Part shown: positions 53,111 through 60,772 of the stretch, one piece after another
Position numbering within the stretch: position 1 is the first letter of the stretch
How the letters are laid out: every line of letters begins with the position of its first letter
Assembly: GCA_030057555.1 (NCBI GenBank)
Contig: JASGUU010000036.1
Span: 1 to 62,179 of the forward strand
DNA: 62,179 nucleotides
Origin: Bacillota bacterium
Lineage (GTDB): Bacteria > Bacillota > Clostridia > Saccharofermentanales > Fastidiosipilaceae
Direction of reading: 5' to 3'
Notes under the pieces: generated by a model
What the model saw: the letters and a program-made list of their open reading frames with translations, nothing else
Database searches by the model: none
What the model was told of the DNA's origin: nothing
Translations under genes and position numbers: made by a program

Positions 53111-54718
53111 CTATGGCGTGGCGGCATCGCGGGCCGCGCCAAAAGCCGCGATCGTCTGACTCATATCCTGTCCCGTTCCATCCCCCTGCCAGCCCCAGGC
53201 TCCCGTATAGGGGATTCCGGTATAGCTGCCGTCGAGAACGCTCAGGGGCATGACCTCGCCTTTGTAGTAGGCCAGCGGTGTATAGGGTGCCAGACGCACC
53301 GGGACGAAATACAGGCGTTTCTCACCATAGACGAACTCGTGCAGGTAGGGAATGATCAGATTGAAGTTGGCGCGCACCACCCAGGGTCTGCGGGTGTCCT
53401 CCCAGAAGGACCCGGCGATGGGGACCTGCATGCTCTGGATCTGGCTGGTCATCCGCGGCACGAGCCCTGTCAGCATCAGCGTCAGGTCGACGTCGGAGAG
53501 ATTGGTCGAGATCATGTCGAAGCCGGCCTTGGCCACCGAGATGAGCTGGAGCAGATTGGCCCCCTTGAGCTTCTGGTAGGCGAGATCGATCACGTGGCGC
53601 TGGCGCTCCATACGGGCATAGTCGCTGTCCAGATAGCGCATGCGGGCAAAGGCAATCGCCTGCCGCCCGTTCATATGCAGCAGACCGCCGTGCTCGAAGC
53701 CGGAAACCCAGTTGCTGCGATCCTCCCAGCCCTCGTAGATCGCGTTCTGTTCGGTTATGCATTCATTGAGATACTGGATGACCCTGGGATCGTCGGCCAC
53801 CTCGATCTCGAGGCCGCCCAGAGCGTCGATAAGGCCCTCCGCCTCGCCGATATTGACCCGGATATAATGCTCGATATCGAGATGGAAGGTCCTGTTCAGC
53901 ACCTCGATCAGCACCTCGGAGCCCTGGTAATGAACCTCGTTCAGCTTCATCGGCTCGTCCGCACCGGGTGGATAGACCAGCATGTCGCGCTGGAAGCTCG
54001 TCAGCTTGATCGTATCTTCGGCCTGATTCACCGTCAGCAGAATCATCGTATCCGAACGCGTCTGAACCTCGTACTCCTCGTCACGGGTATCCACGCCGAG
54101 CAGCAAAATCTGCGTCAGGTTGACATCGTAGCTGGGCAGTGTCGTCGGCATCTCGGTGCTGACCACAGGCAGCGTCGTTTCCTCAGTGCTTTCAATCACG
54201 GGTATGGTATCGATCGGCGAATCCGACTCCCGGCTGGGCCGGGCCTCCTCCGTCGCATCCGGCAGCAGCGTTGTCTCGCGCGGCGGCAGACTCGGCGTCT
54301 CGCTCACCGGCGGCAGGGCGGCGAGCGTCGTCGTTGCCCGCGTCTCACGGATGCTGGTTCGGGCACCGGAGATGAGCCAGCGCCAGAAAACAAAGAGGCC
54401 GATGGTTATCGCCAGCAGGCCGATGGCAAAGCCGCGCAGTATGCGCAGGCCGAGCGACAGGCGCCGCCGGGGCGGTGTAAACACGCGCAGCGGGTAGGCA
54501 TCCGGCTCAGGCAGCGGCGGGGTGGCCTGATTCTGGCGCGCAGCGGGCGCTGGCTCCGGCTCAGGCAGCGGCGGGGCGGCCTGTTTTTGGCGTGCAGCGG
54601 GTGCTGGCTCCGGCCCCTGGCTCTCTTTGCCAAAATCCTCCGAGAGCTCAAGGTGCACAGGGCGAATCTGCCGCCCGTTCTCCGCCTGGTTCTTTTGTCC
54701 GTTGTCTTCCGCTGTCAT
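53111..54718 (-). CDS. LytR-CpsA-Psr family wall-polymer ligase
   Basis: A 535-aa protein that would attach teichoic-acid-like or capsular polymers to peptidoglycan by phosphotransfer. Cytoplasmic residues 1-85 contain an 18-aa tandem repeat (PEPAPAARQ type). A membrane helix follows (about 92-113), then a Thr/Ser/Glu-rich linker, then the LCP domain. It holds ILLLGVDTRDEEYEVQTRSD, KLTSFQRDMLVY and AFARMRYLDSDYARMERQRH, with the conserved Arg/Asp pyrophosphate-binding residues. A second LCP gene lies just upstream with 14 bp between. Confidence 0.93.
   Translation of the reverse strand: MTAEDNGQKNQAENGRQIRPVHLELSEDFGKESQGPEPAPAARQKQAAPPLPEPEPAPAARQNQATPPLPEPDAYPLRVFTPPRRRLSLGLRILRGFAIGLLAITIGLFVFWRWLISGARTSIRETRATTTLAALPPVSETPSLPPRETTLLPDATEEARPSRESDSPIDTIPVIESTEETTLPVVSTEMPTTLPSYDVNLTQILLLGVDTRDEEYEVQTRSDTMILLTVNQAEDTIKLTSFQRDMLVYPPGADEPMKLNEVHYQGSEVLIEVLNRTFHLDIEHYIRVNIGEAEGLIDALGGLEIEVADDPRVIQYLNECITEQNAIYEGWEDRSNWVSGFEHGGLLHMNGRQAIAFARMRYLDSDYARMERQRHVIDLAYQKLKGANLLQLISVAKAGFDMISTNLSDVDLTLMLTGLVPRMTSQIQSMQVPIAGSFWEDTRRPWVVRANFNLIIPYLHEFVYGEKRLYFVPVRLAPYTPLAYYKGEVMPLSVLDGSYTGIPYTGAWGWQGDGTGQDMSQTIAAFGAARDAATP
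54501..54610 (-). repeat. 54-bp tandem repeat inside the first LCP gene
   Basis: Two copies of an in-frame 54-bp unit (starts at 54501 and 54555) encode the Pro/Glu/Ala/Arg/Gln N-terminal tail. The two copies differ at several bases. Confidence 0.75.
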
Positions 54719-54732
54719 ACGTCCTCTGCTCG

Positions 54733-56340
54733 TTAGGGGCCCTCGCCGGTCGGCACATAGCCTGCCTGGCGCTGGCGGTTTTCTTCCTCCAGACTCACGG
54801 CGTCAACCCGATCGCCGAATTCACTGCGATAATACCGTTTAAATGCATCGCTGCCGGGTTCGAGCCAGTAGTTCGTCTCCAGCTTGGGCGCCGCGGGGAT
54901 CTCATGGACGGCAGCCAGATACTGATGCGAGCCGTAGATAAATTCGTGGATACGCGGGTTGAGCAGGGCAAAGCCCGGCAGGATGACACCGTCCTCCCGC
55001 TCCCAGAATGTGCCCTGGACCGGAATCTGCAGCTGGTCCAGATTGTGGCGGAAGCGCGGCAGCACCGAGGTGGCCAGGCCCAGCAGCTCCATTTCACCGA
55101 GATTGGTGCGCACGAGCCCGAGCCCCTGACGGGCGATGTTGATCATCGTCAGGAGGTCCTGCTGCAGGAACTTCTCCAGCAGCAGCTGCAGCGTCTCGCG
55201 CTGCCGCGATGTGCGCTGATAGTCGTTGTCGGACTTCCGCACGCGCATGTAGCCGAGGGCCTGACGCCCTGTCAGGAGCTGGCGGCCGCCGCTTTCCAGC
55301 TGCTGCGAAGGCCCCTGGTAGCCCCAGCCCTCACGCAGCACCGTCTGCTCGTAGATGGCATCGTTCATGTAGCCGATGAAGGCCTCATCCTCGGGCACAT
55401 CAATCTCGATACCCCCGAGCGCGTCGATGATGTCCTCGACACCGGTAAACTCGATCGCCACATAGCTGCTGATGTCCAGCGAAAAGTTCCGGTTGACCGT
55501 CTGCATGACCATTTCCGGTCCACTGCTCATCGATGAGTTGATGCGGGCCAGATGCCGGAGATCGCCTCCGATATAGACGGCGGTATCGCGCTGGATGGAG
55601 GCCAGCCTGAGCTTCCCTGCGATATTGTCAATCGTCGCGATCATCAGCGTATCGGCGAGATCATGTTCGCCGTCGTTGCGGGTATCGGAGCCGATCAGCA
55701 GGATGTTCTGAATGCCCTCCTCGAAGCGCTCCGGGGCCGGGATGGGCTCGATGACAGGCAGCGCTGCCGTGGTCTGTTCGGCGTTCTGGCCGCTCAGCTG
55801 CGTCAGGTTCTGCTCCGCTTCGGTGACGGTGGTAACCGGAGGCGGCTGGGTCGGCCGGTTGCGGGCACGAAAGTCGGAGAAGAGATACTGCCAGAGCAGG
55901 ACAACTCCGACCGCCAGAACCAGCACCAGGGCTGTCATGGCGAGAAGGACGCGTTTCAGAACCCGTCCGCCACCCGACCGGCCCCGCTGTGCTTCCAGCG
56001 CCGGCTGCGCGGCACGCCTGGGCGGCCGTGGCGTCTCGAAGACAGGTTCGCGGTCATCGTCACGGCGGCCGCCATGCCTCTCGGCAGCCGCCCGGCGGAC
56101 CTGTTCAACCGCCTGCTGCTCCGCACGGCGGCGTCTGGCTCTCTCCCGGCGGCGCAGCTCCTCCGCATCCCGGCGCAGCTGAGTCGCGGCATCGAGCGGG
56201 TTCGCTTCCCCGGCTGCCCGGCGGGCCGCCTCCTCGCGCGCGGAGCGCGCGATCTCCACCCCTCCCTCCCAGTCGGAGAAGGGCATACGCTGCGGCGGCC
56301 TCGTGTCGTCCGCGGCGCTGGATCCGGGTTTTCTGCTCAC
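54733..56340 (-). CDS. LytR-CpsA-Psr family wall-polymer ligase, second copy
   Basis: A 535-aa protein if the GTG at 56340 is used; an ATG at 56286 is an alternative. Further upstream the frame overlaps galE. A long, Arg/Ala/Glu-rich charged cytoplasmic region (about 1-135) precedes one membrane helix (about 140-160). The LCP domain contains ILLIGSDTRNDGEHDLADTL, KLRLASIQRDTAVYI and GYMRVRKSDNDYQRTSRQRE, the Arg/Asp catalytic set. Two LCP copies suggest two polymers or redundancy. It lies 44 bp after galE. Confidence 0.9.
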   Translation of the reverse strand: MSRKPGSSAADDTRPPQRMPFSDWEGGVEIARSAREEAARRAAGEANPLDAATQLRRDAEELRRRERARRRRAEQQAVEQVRRAAAERHGGRRDDDREPVFETPRPPRRAAQPALEAQRGRSGGGRVLKRVLLAMTALVLVLAVGVVLLWQYLFSDFRARNRPTQPPPVTTVTEAEQNLTQLSGQNAEQTTAALPVIEPIPAPERFEEGIQNILLIGSDTRNDGEHDLADTLMIATIDNIAGKLRLASIQRDTAVYIGGDLRHLARINSSMSSGPEMVMQTVNRNFSLDISSYVAIEFTGVEDIIDALGGIEIDVPEDEAFIGYMNDAIYEQTVLREGWGYQGPSQQLESGGRQLLTGRQALGYMRVRKSDNDYQRTSRQRETLQLLLEKFLQQDLLTMINIARQGLGLVRTNLGEMELLGLATSVLPRFRHNLDQLQIPVQGTFWEREDGVILPGFALLNPRIHEFIYGSHQYLAAVHEIPAAPKLETNYWLEPGSDAFKRYYRSEFGDRVDAVSLEEENRQRQAGYVPTGEGP

Positions 56341-56384
56341 GTGTCTGATTCTTCTGCCCCTGGCGTCCTGCTGTACGGATGCTC

Positions 56385-57413
56385 TCAGTCGAGCGTCTTC
56401 TGATAGCCCATCGGGTTCTGCGACTGCCAGCGCCAGCTGTCGCGGCACATGTCGGCTAGGGTCTTCTCCGCCTGCCAGCCCAGCAGCTCACGCGCCTTTG
56501 TGGGATCGGCATAGACCTCGGCAACATCGCCCGGACGGCGCTCGGTGATGACATAGGGAATCTCGCGGCCTGCCGCAGCGGCAAAGGCGTGCACCATGTC
56601 AAGCACCGAATAGCCCTGCCCCGTGCCGAGGTTCACGGCTTCACAGCCTTTGTGTTCGAGCACATGGCGGATGGCGGCGACATGGCCGCGCGCCAGATCG
56701 ACTACATGGATATAGTCGCGCACCCCGGTGCCATCGGGCGTATCGTAGTCGTTGCCGAAGACGCGCAGCCGGGACAGGCGCCCCACGGCGACCTGGGCGA
56801 TATAGGGCATCAGGTTGTTTGGAATGCCCGCCGGATCCTCACCGATCCGTCCGGAGGGATGGGCGCCGATCGGGTTGAAGTAGCGCAGCAGAAGGACGGA
56901 CCAGCGTTCATCGCTGGCGGCGATGTCCTCCAGAATCTGCTCGTTGATGCGCTTGGACCAGCCATAGGGATTGGTGCAGGAGAGACGCGCATCCTCGCGG
57001 ATCGGCACCTCATCGGGGTCTCCGTAGACCGTCGCCGAGGAGCTGAAGACGAAGCGCATGGCGCCATACTCGCGCATGACCTCACAGAGGGCGAGCGTCG
57101 AGACGAGGTTGTTGTCATAGTATTCCAGCGGCTTCTCGACCGACTCGCCGACCGCCTTCAGGCCGGCAAAATGTATAACCGCCTCCGGTCTCTCGTTCTC
57201 ATAGATGCGGGTGAGCAGCGCACGGTCACGGACATCGCCTTCGTAGAGGGGGATCTTCCGGCCGCAGATCTCCTCCACACGCCTGAGGGCTTCCGGGTGG
57301 CTGTTGCTGAAGTTGTCGATGACGACGGGGCGATAGCCCGCCGCGATCAACTCAAGCAGAGTATGGCTGCCGATATAGCCGGCACCACCGGTCACGAGAA
57401 TACTGACTGACAT
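56385..57413 (-). CDS. galE: UDP-glucose 4-epimerase
   Basis: A 342-aa SDR epimerase interconverting UDP-glucose and UDP-galactose. The NAD loop is LVTGGAGYIGSHTLLEL, FAGLKAVGES follows, and the catalytic Tyr-x3-Lys is in NPYGWSK after SSSATVYGDP. The substrate part has NLGTGQGYSVLDMV and RRPGDVAEVYADPTKA. It would supply UDP-galactose for the glf gene product at 30 kb. The start MSVSILV follows AAGGAG by 8 bp; a GTG three codons upstream is possible. First of three genes with the two LCP proteins. Confidence 0.96.
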   Translation of the reverse strand: MSVSILVTGGAGYIGSHTLLELIAAGYRPVVIDNFSNSHPEALRRVEEICGRKIPLYEGDVRDRALLTRIYENERPEAVIHFAGLKAVGESVEKPLEYYDNNLVSTLALCEVMREYGAMRFVFSSSATVYGDPDEVPIREDARLSCTNPYGWSKRINEQILEDIAASDERWSVLLLRYFNPIGAHPSGRIGEDPAGIPNNLMPYIAQVAVGRLSRLRVFGNDYDTPDGTGVRDYIHVVDLARGHVAAIRHVLEHKGCEAVNLGTGQGYSVLDMVHAFAAAAGREIPYVITERRPGDVAEVYADPTKARELLGWQAEKTLADMCRDSWRWQSQNPMGYQKTLD

Positions 57414-57539
57414 CCAATTCACTCCTTACTAATGGACAAACCACAGGAAACCGCACGGGCTTCCGACAGTGCGGCGGGTTCTCGGCAGGCGGCGGTCTTT
57501 TTTCGCACTCGAAAGACCCGCTCCTCCCTGCTGCGCCAA

Positions 57540-57568
57540 ATTATAGTCGCAAAGCCGTCCCCATCCAA
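57540..57568 (-). promoter_or_regulatory. galE-LCP promoter
   Basis: On the minus strand TTGGAT (57568-57563) and TATAAT (57545-57540) are spaced by 17 bp. The leader to the galE start is about 120 bp. Confidence 0.75.
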
Positions 57569-57589
57569 GCTCCTGCGGCTGAGCGCTTC

Positions 57590-57619
57590 TTGACAGCAAA
57601 CATTCGTTCGATTTATGCT
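57590..57619 (+). promoter_or_regulatory. Promoter of the small gene with a LexA-like box
   Basis: TTGACA (57590-57595) and TATGCT (57614-57619) with an 18-bp spacer. CAAAC-ATTC-GTTCG (57597-57610) sits between them and differs by one base from the Gram-positive SOS consensus CGAAC-N4-GTTCG. A repressor there would block polymerase directly. Confidence 0.6.
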
Positions 57620-57666
57620 GTCTCCAGCAGGGATGAAATCCCCACCGAAGCCGGAAGGAGGCGGAT

Positions 57667-57690
57667 CCGGCGGCACCTGCGCCGCCGGAT
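57667..57690 (+). promoter_or_regulatory. Hairpin between ribosome site and start codon
   Basis: TCCGGCGGC and GCCGCCGGA pair across six bases. The stem lies between AAGGAGG (57655-57661) and the ATG at 57696. Folding would bring the distant ribosome site close to the start, or block it. Confidence 0.45.
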
Positions 57691-57695
57691 GAACG

Positions 57696-57980
57696 ATGAC
57701 AATGATTTATGCCGATCGCGGTGTTCACATACCGGTTCGTGTCTCTGTCGAGTTTCGTGTCGACGGCCTGATTCTGCCTCTGGAGATCTGCCTCGAGGGT
57801 CTGCATCACAGCGTCTCCGAGGTTCTCGACGTCAGACCCGTCGCCAGCCTGCGCGGCAGCCCCGGACAGGGTCTGCGCTATCGCTGCCGGATCGAAAGTC
57901 AGCTCTGCGACCTCTACTATGCCAACCAGCTCTGGACACTGGTGCTGGATGGCGACGGCGGCATGCGGGTCGGAAGCTGA
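57696..57980 (+). CDS. Small protein under a LexA-like box, unknown function
   Basis: A 94-aa protein, MTMIYADRGVHIPVRVSV onward, not recognised with certainty. It is beta-strand rich: IPVRVSVEFRVDGLILPLEI, VSEVLDVRPVASLRG, LRYRCRIESQL and DLYYANQLWTLVLD. By eye the strand order and the ending 'LYY...W.LVLD' resemble DUF6504-type small proteins that sit next to translesion polymerase genes, but this is a guess. The in-frame stop at 57690-57692 limits the start to 57696 or 57702. The SOS-like box and a consensus -35 support real expression. It converges on the COG4100 gene with 19 bp between. Confidence 0.6.
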   Translation: MTMIYADRGVHIPVRVSVEFRVDGLILPLEICLEGLHHSVSEVLDVRPVASLRGSPGQGLRYRCRIESQLCDLYYANQLWTLVLDGDGGMRVGS

Positions 57981-57999
57981 CGAGCTGGCGGGCATTTCC

Positions 58000-59337
58000 T
58001 CACTCCTCGAGGGCGTCCAGAGCCAGCATGAGGGCACGGAGCATCTGCTCGTAGACGAGCCCGCCCTGCATATAGGCGGTATAGGGCGGCGCGAGCGGTC
58101 CGTCGGCGCTCAGCTCGATGGAGGAGCCGGAAACGAAGGCGCCGGCCGCCATCACGACCTCATGGTCATAGCCGGGCATCGGAGCCGGTACCGGCGTGAC
58201 GAAACTGTCAACGGGCGCGGCCGCCTGGATGGCGCGACAGAAGGTCAGCAGCCGCTCCGGATCGCCGAACTCCACCGCCTGCACGAGGTCGCCACGCGCC
58301 GCCGCCGCGCCGGGCGAGGTGACATAGCCCCGGCGCGCCAGCACCTCCGCCGCCAGCACGAGCCCTTTCAGACTCTCCGCGACGATGTGCGGCGCGAGGA
58401 AAAAGCCCTGTGTCAGCAGGCGGTTCAGACCCAGTGTCGGACCGACCGCCGAGCCGAGACCCGGTGCATTGAGACGGCAGGCGGCAGCCTCGACGAGGTC
58501 ACGCCGACCGGCCACATAGCCGCCGGTCGGAGCGAGTCCGCCTCCGGGGTTCTTGATCAGGGAGCCGGCCATGAGATCTACGCCGAGTGCACCGGGTTCG
58601 ACGGTTTCAACGAATTCGCCATAGCAGTTGTCAACAAAGACCACCAGCCGGCGGGCCCGGCTGCCCGTCGGCTGGGTCGCCGCCGCCGTGCGGATTCGTC
58701 TGACAGCCTCCCGCAGCACCGGTGCCGTCAGGGCACTGCGGCTGGCATAGCCCCGTGAACGCTGCAGGAGCACCATGGCTGTCTCCGGACGGATGGCCGG
58801 GGCGATTCCCTCGAGATCGAGCTCGCCTGCGAGCAGCGGCAGCTCACGGTATGAAACGCCAAAGTCGGCCAGCGAACCCTGACCGACCCCGGCGGCAGCC
58901 GGGACGGAGCTCCCGGCGCAGACCCCGATCGTCGGCCGCAGACTGTCATAAACAGGGCCGGTCAGACTCAGAAGCTCGTCTCCCGGCCGCAGGACGGCAA
59001 AGAGCGCCATCGCAATAGCCTGCGTTCCCGTGGCAATCTGCAGGCGCACGAGGGCCGCCTCCGTGCCCATGACCCGGGCGTAGGCTTCTTCCAGACGCTC
59101 GCGCCCGCGGTCATCATAGCCGTAGCCGCTGCTGCCGCCGAAATCCGATTCCGCAACGCCGGCCTCCTGCAGCGCGGCCAGCACGCGCAGCTGGTTCGTG
59201 GCCCGCAGGCGACGAATGGCGGCAAAACGACCTTCCGCCTCGAGATCCGCGGCAGCCTCGAGGACCGTATCGACAGCACGGCGGGAGCTGCCAAGTTCGA
59301 GACAGAACCGGCGCAGATCATGTTCGCTAACAGGCAT
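58000..59337 (-). CDS. Methionine gamma-lyase-like PLP protein (COG4100, 'aluminium resistance' family)
   Basis: A 445-aa fold-type I PLP enzyme. SLIKNPGGGLAPTGGYVAG includes the PLP lysine; VVFVDNCYGEFVE holds the cofactor Asp; GGSSGYGYDDRGRERLEE and the substrate-side QIATGTQAIAMALFA are family blocks. The family is called aluminium resistance or methionine gamma-lyase-like; its true reaction is poorly defined. In Clostridia it often lies near hfq, miaA and lexA, which are absent here. It follows tRNA-Leu and that gene's terminator. Confidence 0.9.
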   Translation of the reverse strand: MPVSEHDLRRFCLELGSSRRAVDTVLEAAADLEAEGRFAAIRRLRATNQLRVLAALQEAGVAESDFGGSSGYGYDDRGRERLEEAYARVMGTEAALVRLQIATGTQAIAMALFAVLRPGDELLSLTGPVYDSLRPTIGVCAGSSVPAAAGVGQGSLADFGVSYRELPLLAGELDLEGIAPAIRPETAMVLLQRSRGYASRSALTAPVLREAVRRIRTAAATQPTGSRARRLVVFVDNCYGEFVETVEPGALGVDLMAGSLIKNPGGGLAPTGGYVAGRRDLVEAAACRLNAPGLGSAVGPTLGLNRLLTQGFFLAPHIVAESLKGLVLAAEVLARRGYVTSPGAAAARGDLVQAVEFGDPERLLTFCRAIQAAAPVDSFVTPVPAPMPGYDHEVVMAAGAFVSGSSIELSADGPLAPPYTAYMQGGLVYEQMLRALMLALDALEE

Positions 59338-59414
59338 CTTTCGTCACCTCATCGTTTACGGAAACAAAGGCTGGCCGGCTCTCCAGCGCATCCCGGCTGT
59401 TCCGCCTGATAGAA

Positions 59415-59444
59415 AACAGCCTCTCCATCGGAAGAGAGGCTGTT
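59415..59444 (-). terminator. Terminator of tRNA-Leu
   Basis: AACAGCCTCTC and GAGAGGCTGTT pair (11 bp, 8-base loop) and on the minus strand are followed by TTTTC. It lies 25 bp after the tRNA 3' end. Confidence 0.85.
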
Positions 59445-59468
59445 GCGGTAATCGGGCACGGCCCGAAC

Positions 59469-59555
59469 TGGTGCGGTCGACAGGACTTGAACCTGCATGA
59501 ATGTTACTTCACAGCGACCTCAACGCTGCGTGTCTGCCAATTCCACCACGACCGC
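59469..59555 (-). tRNA. tRNA-Leu(GAG)
   Basis: An 87-nt class II tRNA, with CCA encoded. Acceptor strands GCGGTCG and CGACCGC pair fully. The anticodon stem AGCG/CGCT holds the loop TTGAGGT, giving anticodon GAG, which reads CUC and CUU. A long variable arm (TGAAGTAACATTCA) and the T-loop GTTCAAGTC are present. It stands alone with its own promoter and terminator. Confidence 0.97.
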
Positions 59556-59574
59556 GTGGATTTGATGCCCGGTT

Positions 59575-59602
59575 ATTTTAGCAGAGACTTTCCGCCTGTC
59601 AA
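59575..59602 (-). promoter_or_regulatory. tRNA-Leu promoter
   Basis: On the minus strand TTGACA (59602-59597) and TAAAAT (59580-59575) are separated by 16 bp, about 20 bp upstream of the mature tRNA 5' end. Confidence 0.85.
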
Positions 59603-59638
59603 TCCTCTCCCCTGCATCAGTCGTTGGAAGCAGCTGGA

Positions 59639-60325
59639 GTACACGTCAAAAATACCGGGAAGTGGGTGAGCATGCCGGGAGGGCGGTGGGTAAGGGAAAA
59701 AGGAGTCTGCGGACTTCAGATGGTCAAAACGAGGAGAAATCCAAAAAATGGTTTGGATTACTCGCTATCCTGACCACGAAGGGGCTGTTTCTGGTCAAAA
59801 CGAGGAGTAATCCAAAAAATAATTTGGAAAACTCGCCATCTTGACCACAAAGAGGCCGTTTCTGGTCAAAACGAGGAGTAATCCAAAATACGATTTGGAT
59901 TACTCGCTATCCTGACCACAAAAGGGCTGTTTCTGGTCAAAACGAGGAGTAATCCAAAATACGATTTGGATTACTCGCTATCCTGACCACGAGAGGCGCG
60001 CACACCGCTGCGCGGCGTGCAGGCCGTAGTGCGGCGCGCTGCTTGTCTGGATCGCCTTTATCTAAAGGCACCAAAGCAGGAAAACCTGGATCGCTTCACA
60101 AGCTCCTTAGAAGTAACCAGGTCGTGTCTGTCACCTTGTCGCTCGCTATCCTGTCGCGTGCCATTCACATTTCGGCAGTTTGTGAGGCTGATCGCTACGC
60201 TGGCCATGGGAGAAGGGATCTTCCAAATGCCTGCAAGCAGGCTACGCTACAATTTCGGTGTTTCAGGTGTTTGAGGAAGGACTCGGAAAAAGGTTTTACT
60301 CATCCCGACTAATATGACGTGCACT
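59639..60325. repeat. Composite intergenic repeat, copy C (full form, inverted, four hairpins)
   Basis: This copy is the reverse of copies A and B. From left to right it holds the right module (GTACACGTCA..., GGCATGCTCA-type in reverse), four hairpin units, the middle module (TGTGAGGCTGATCG, CACATTTCGGCAG) and the left module (TTTCAGGTGTTTGAGGAAGG, TTTTACTCATCCCGACTAAT). After reverse complement, similarity to copy A is continuous over the whole length by eye. The extra hairpin accounts for most of the length difference from A. Confidence 0.8.
59721..59989. repeat. Array of four 56-bp hairpin units, 71-bp period
   Basis: Units start at 59721, 59792, 59863 and 59934 and end with TGACCA at 59776, 59847, 59918 and 59989. 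Spacers are 15 bp, GC-rich and similar. In the last two units the inner arms GAGTAATCCAAA and TTTGGATTACTC are 12-bp perfect complements around six bases. The best preserved array in the window. Confidence 0.95.
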
Positions 60326-60772
60326 CCCCTGCATCTGCCGCATGGATTGGCTGGCATGCCATACCGGGCTCTGGATACGACCTGGTTACAACTGAAACAG
60401 CACCCTCCTGTCCTGACGTGTGTCGACCTGGTCCCCACATCTTTCCAGCTCAGCTGTGTGTTATTCGTCTCAGCGTGCCTCTGCACATACAGGGTGCAGC
60501 GAAAGATGACCACATGGTAGCCGCGCTTCCGTGCCCGACTGCAAAAGCAGTCATCTCTGACGTCGCCCGATTCTGTAAAACTCCCGTTTTGACGCTTGCT
60601 TTCTGCCCTGAAACGCGAAATACGCCCAAATCGGCGCAGATATTTGACAAGCATGGTAAAATGATGGAACTGTAACAGAAATGTAATGTTACTGACGCAT
60701 ATCCGCAACATTGATGCGCTCCAACCGCCAGGTGACGGCCCTGCCTGTCACTTCAGGCCAACAGGAGGACAC

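Larger units (their letters stand above)
59556..60772. other. Divergent intergenic region with composite repeat copy C
   Basis: It lies between tRNA-Leu (minus) and the hydrolase (plus). It contains the tRNA promoter, the composite repeat (59639-60325), and about 450 bp before the hydrolase. That last part shows a small GACTGC/GCAGTC hairpin near 60540, an extended -10-like TGGTAAAAT (60655-60663) and the imperfect GTAAC-N11-GTTAC symmetry at 60672-60692. The frames here seem to be noise. Confidence 0.6.

Noticed and set aside
57440-57520. Terminator on the plus strand near GGTCTTTTTTCGC
   Set aside because: The T-run is present but I cannot find a convincing stem before it, and no plus-strand gene ends there.
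57620-57665. FMN (RFN) riboswitch
   Set aside because: GCAGGGATGAAATCCCCACCG is close to an RFN segment, but the other conserved RFN blocks and the length are missing.
59721-59989. CRISPR array
   Set aside because: The regular repeats resemble one, but the conserved part is 56 bp and palindromic, the 15-bp spacers are similar to each other, and no cas gene is present.
60247-60711. 154-aa minus-strand frame
   Set aside because: It begins in unique intergenic sequence and ends in the left module of the composite repeat, with Cys/Arg-rich noise composition and no ribosome site.
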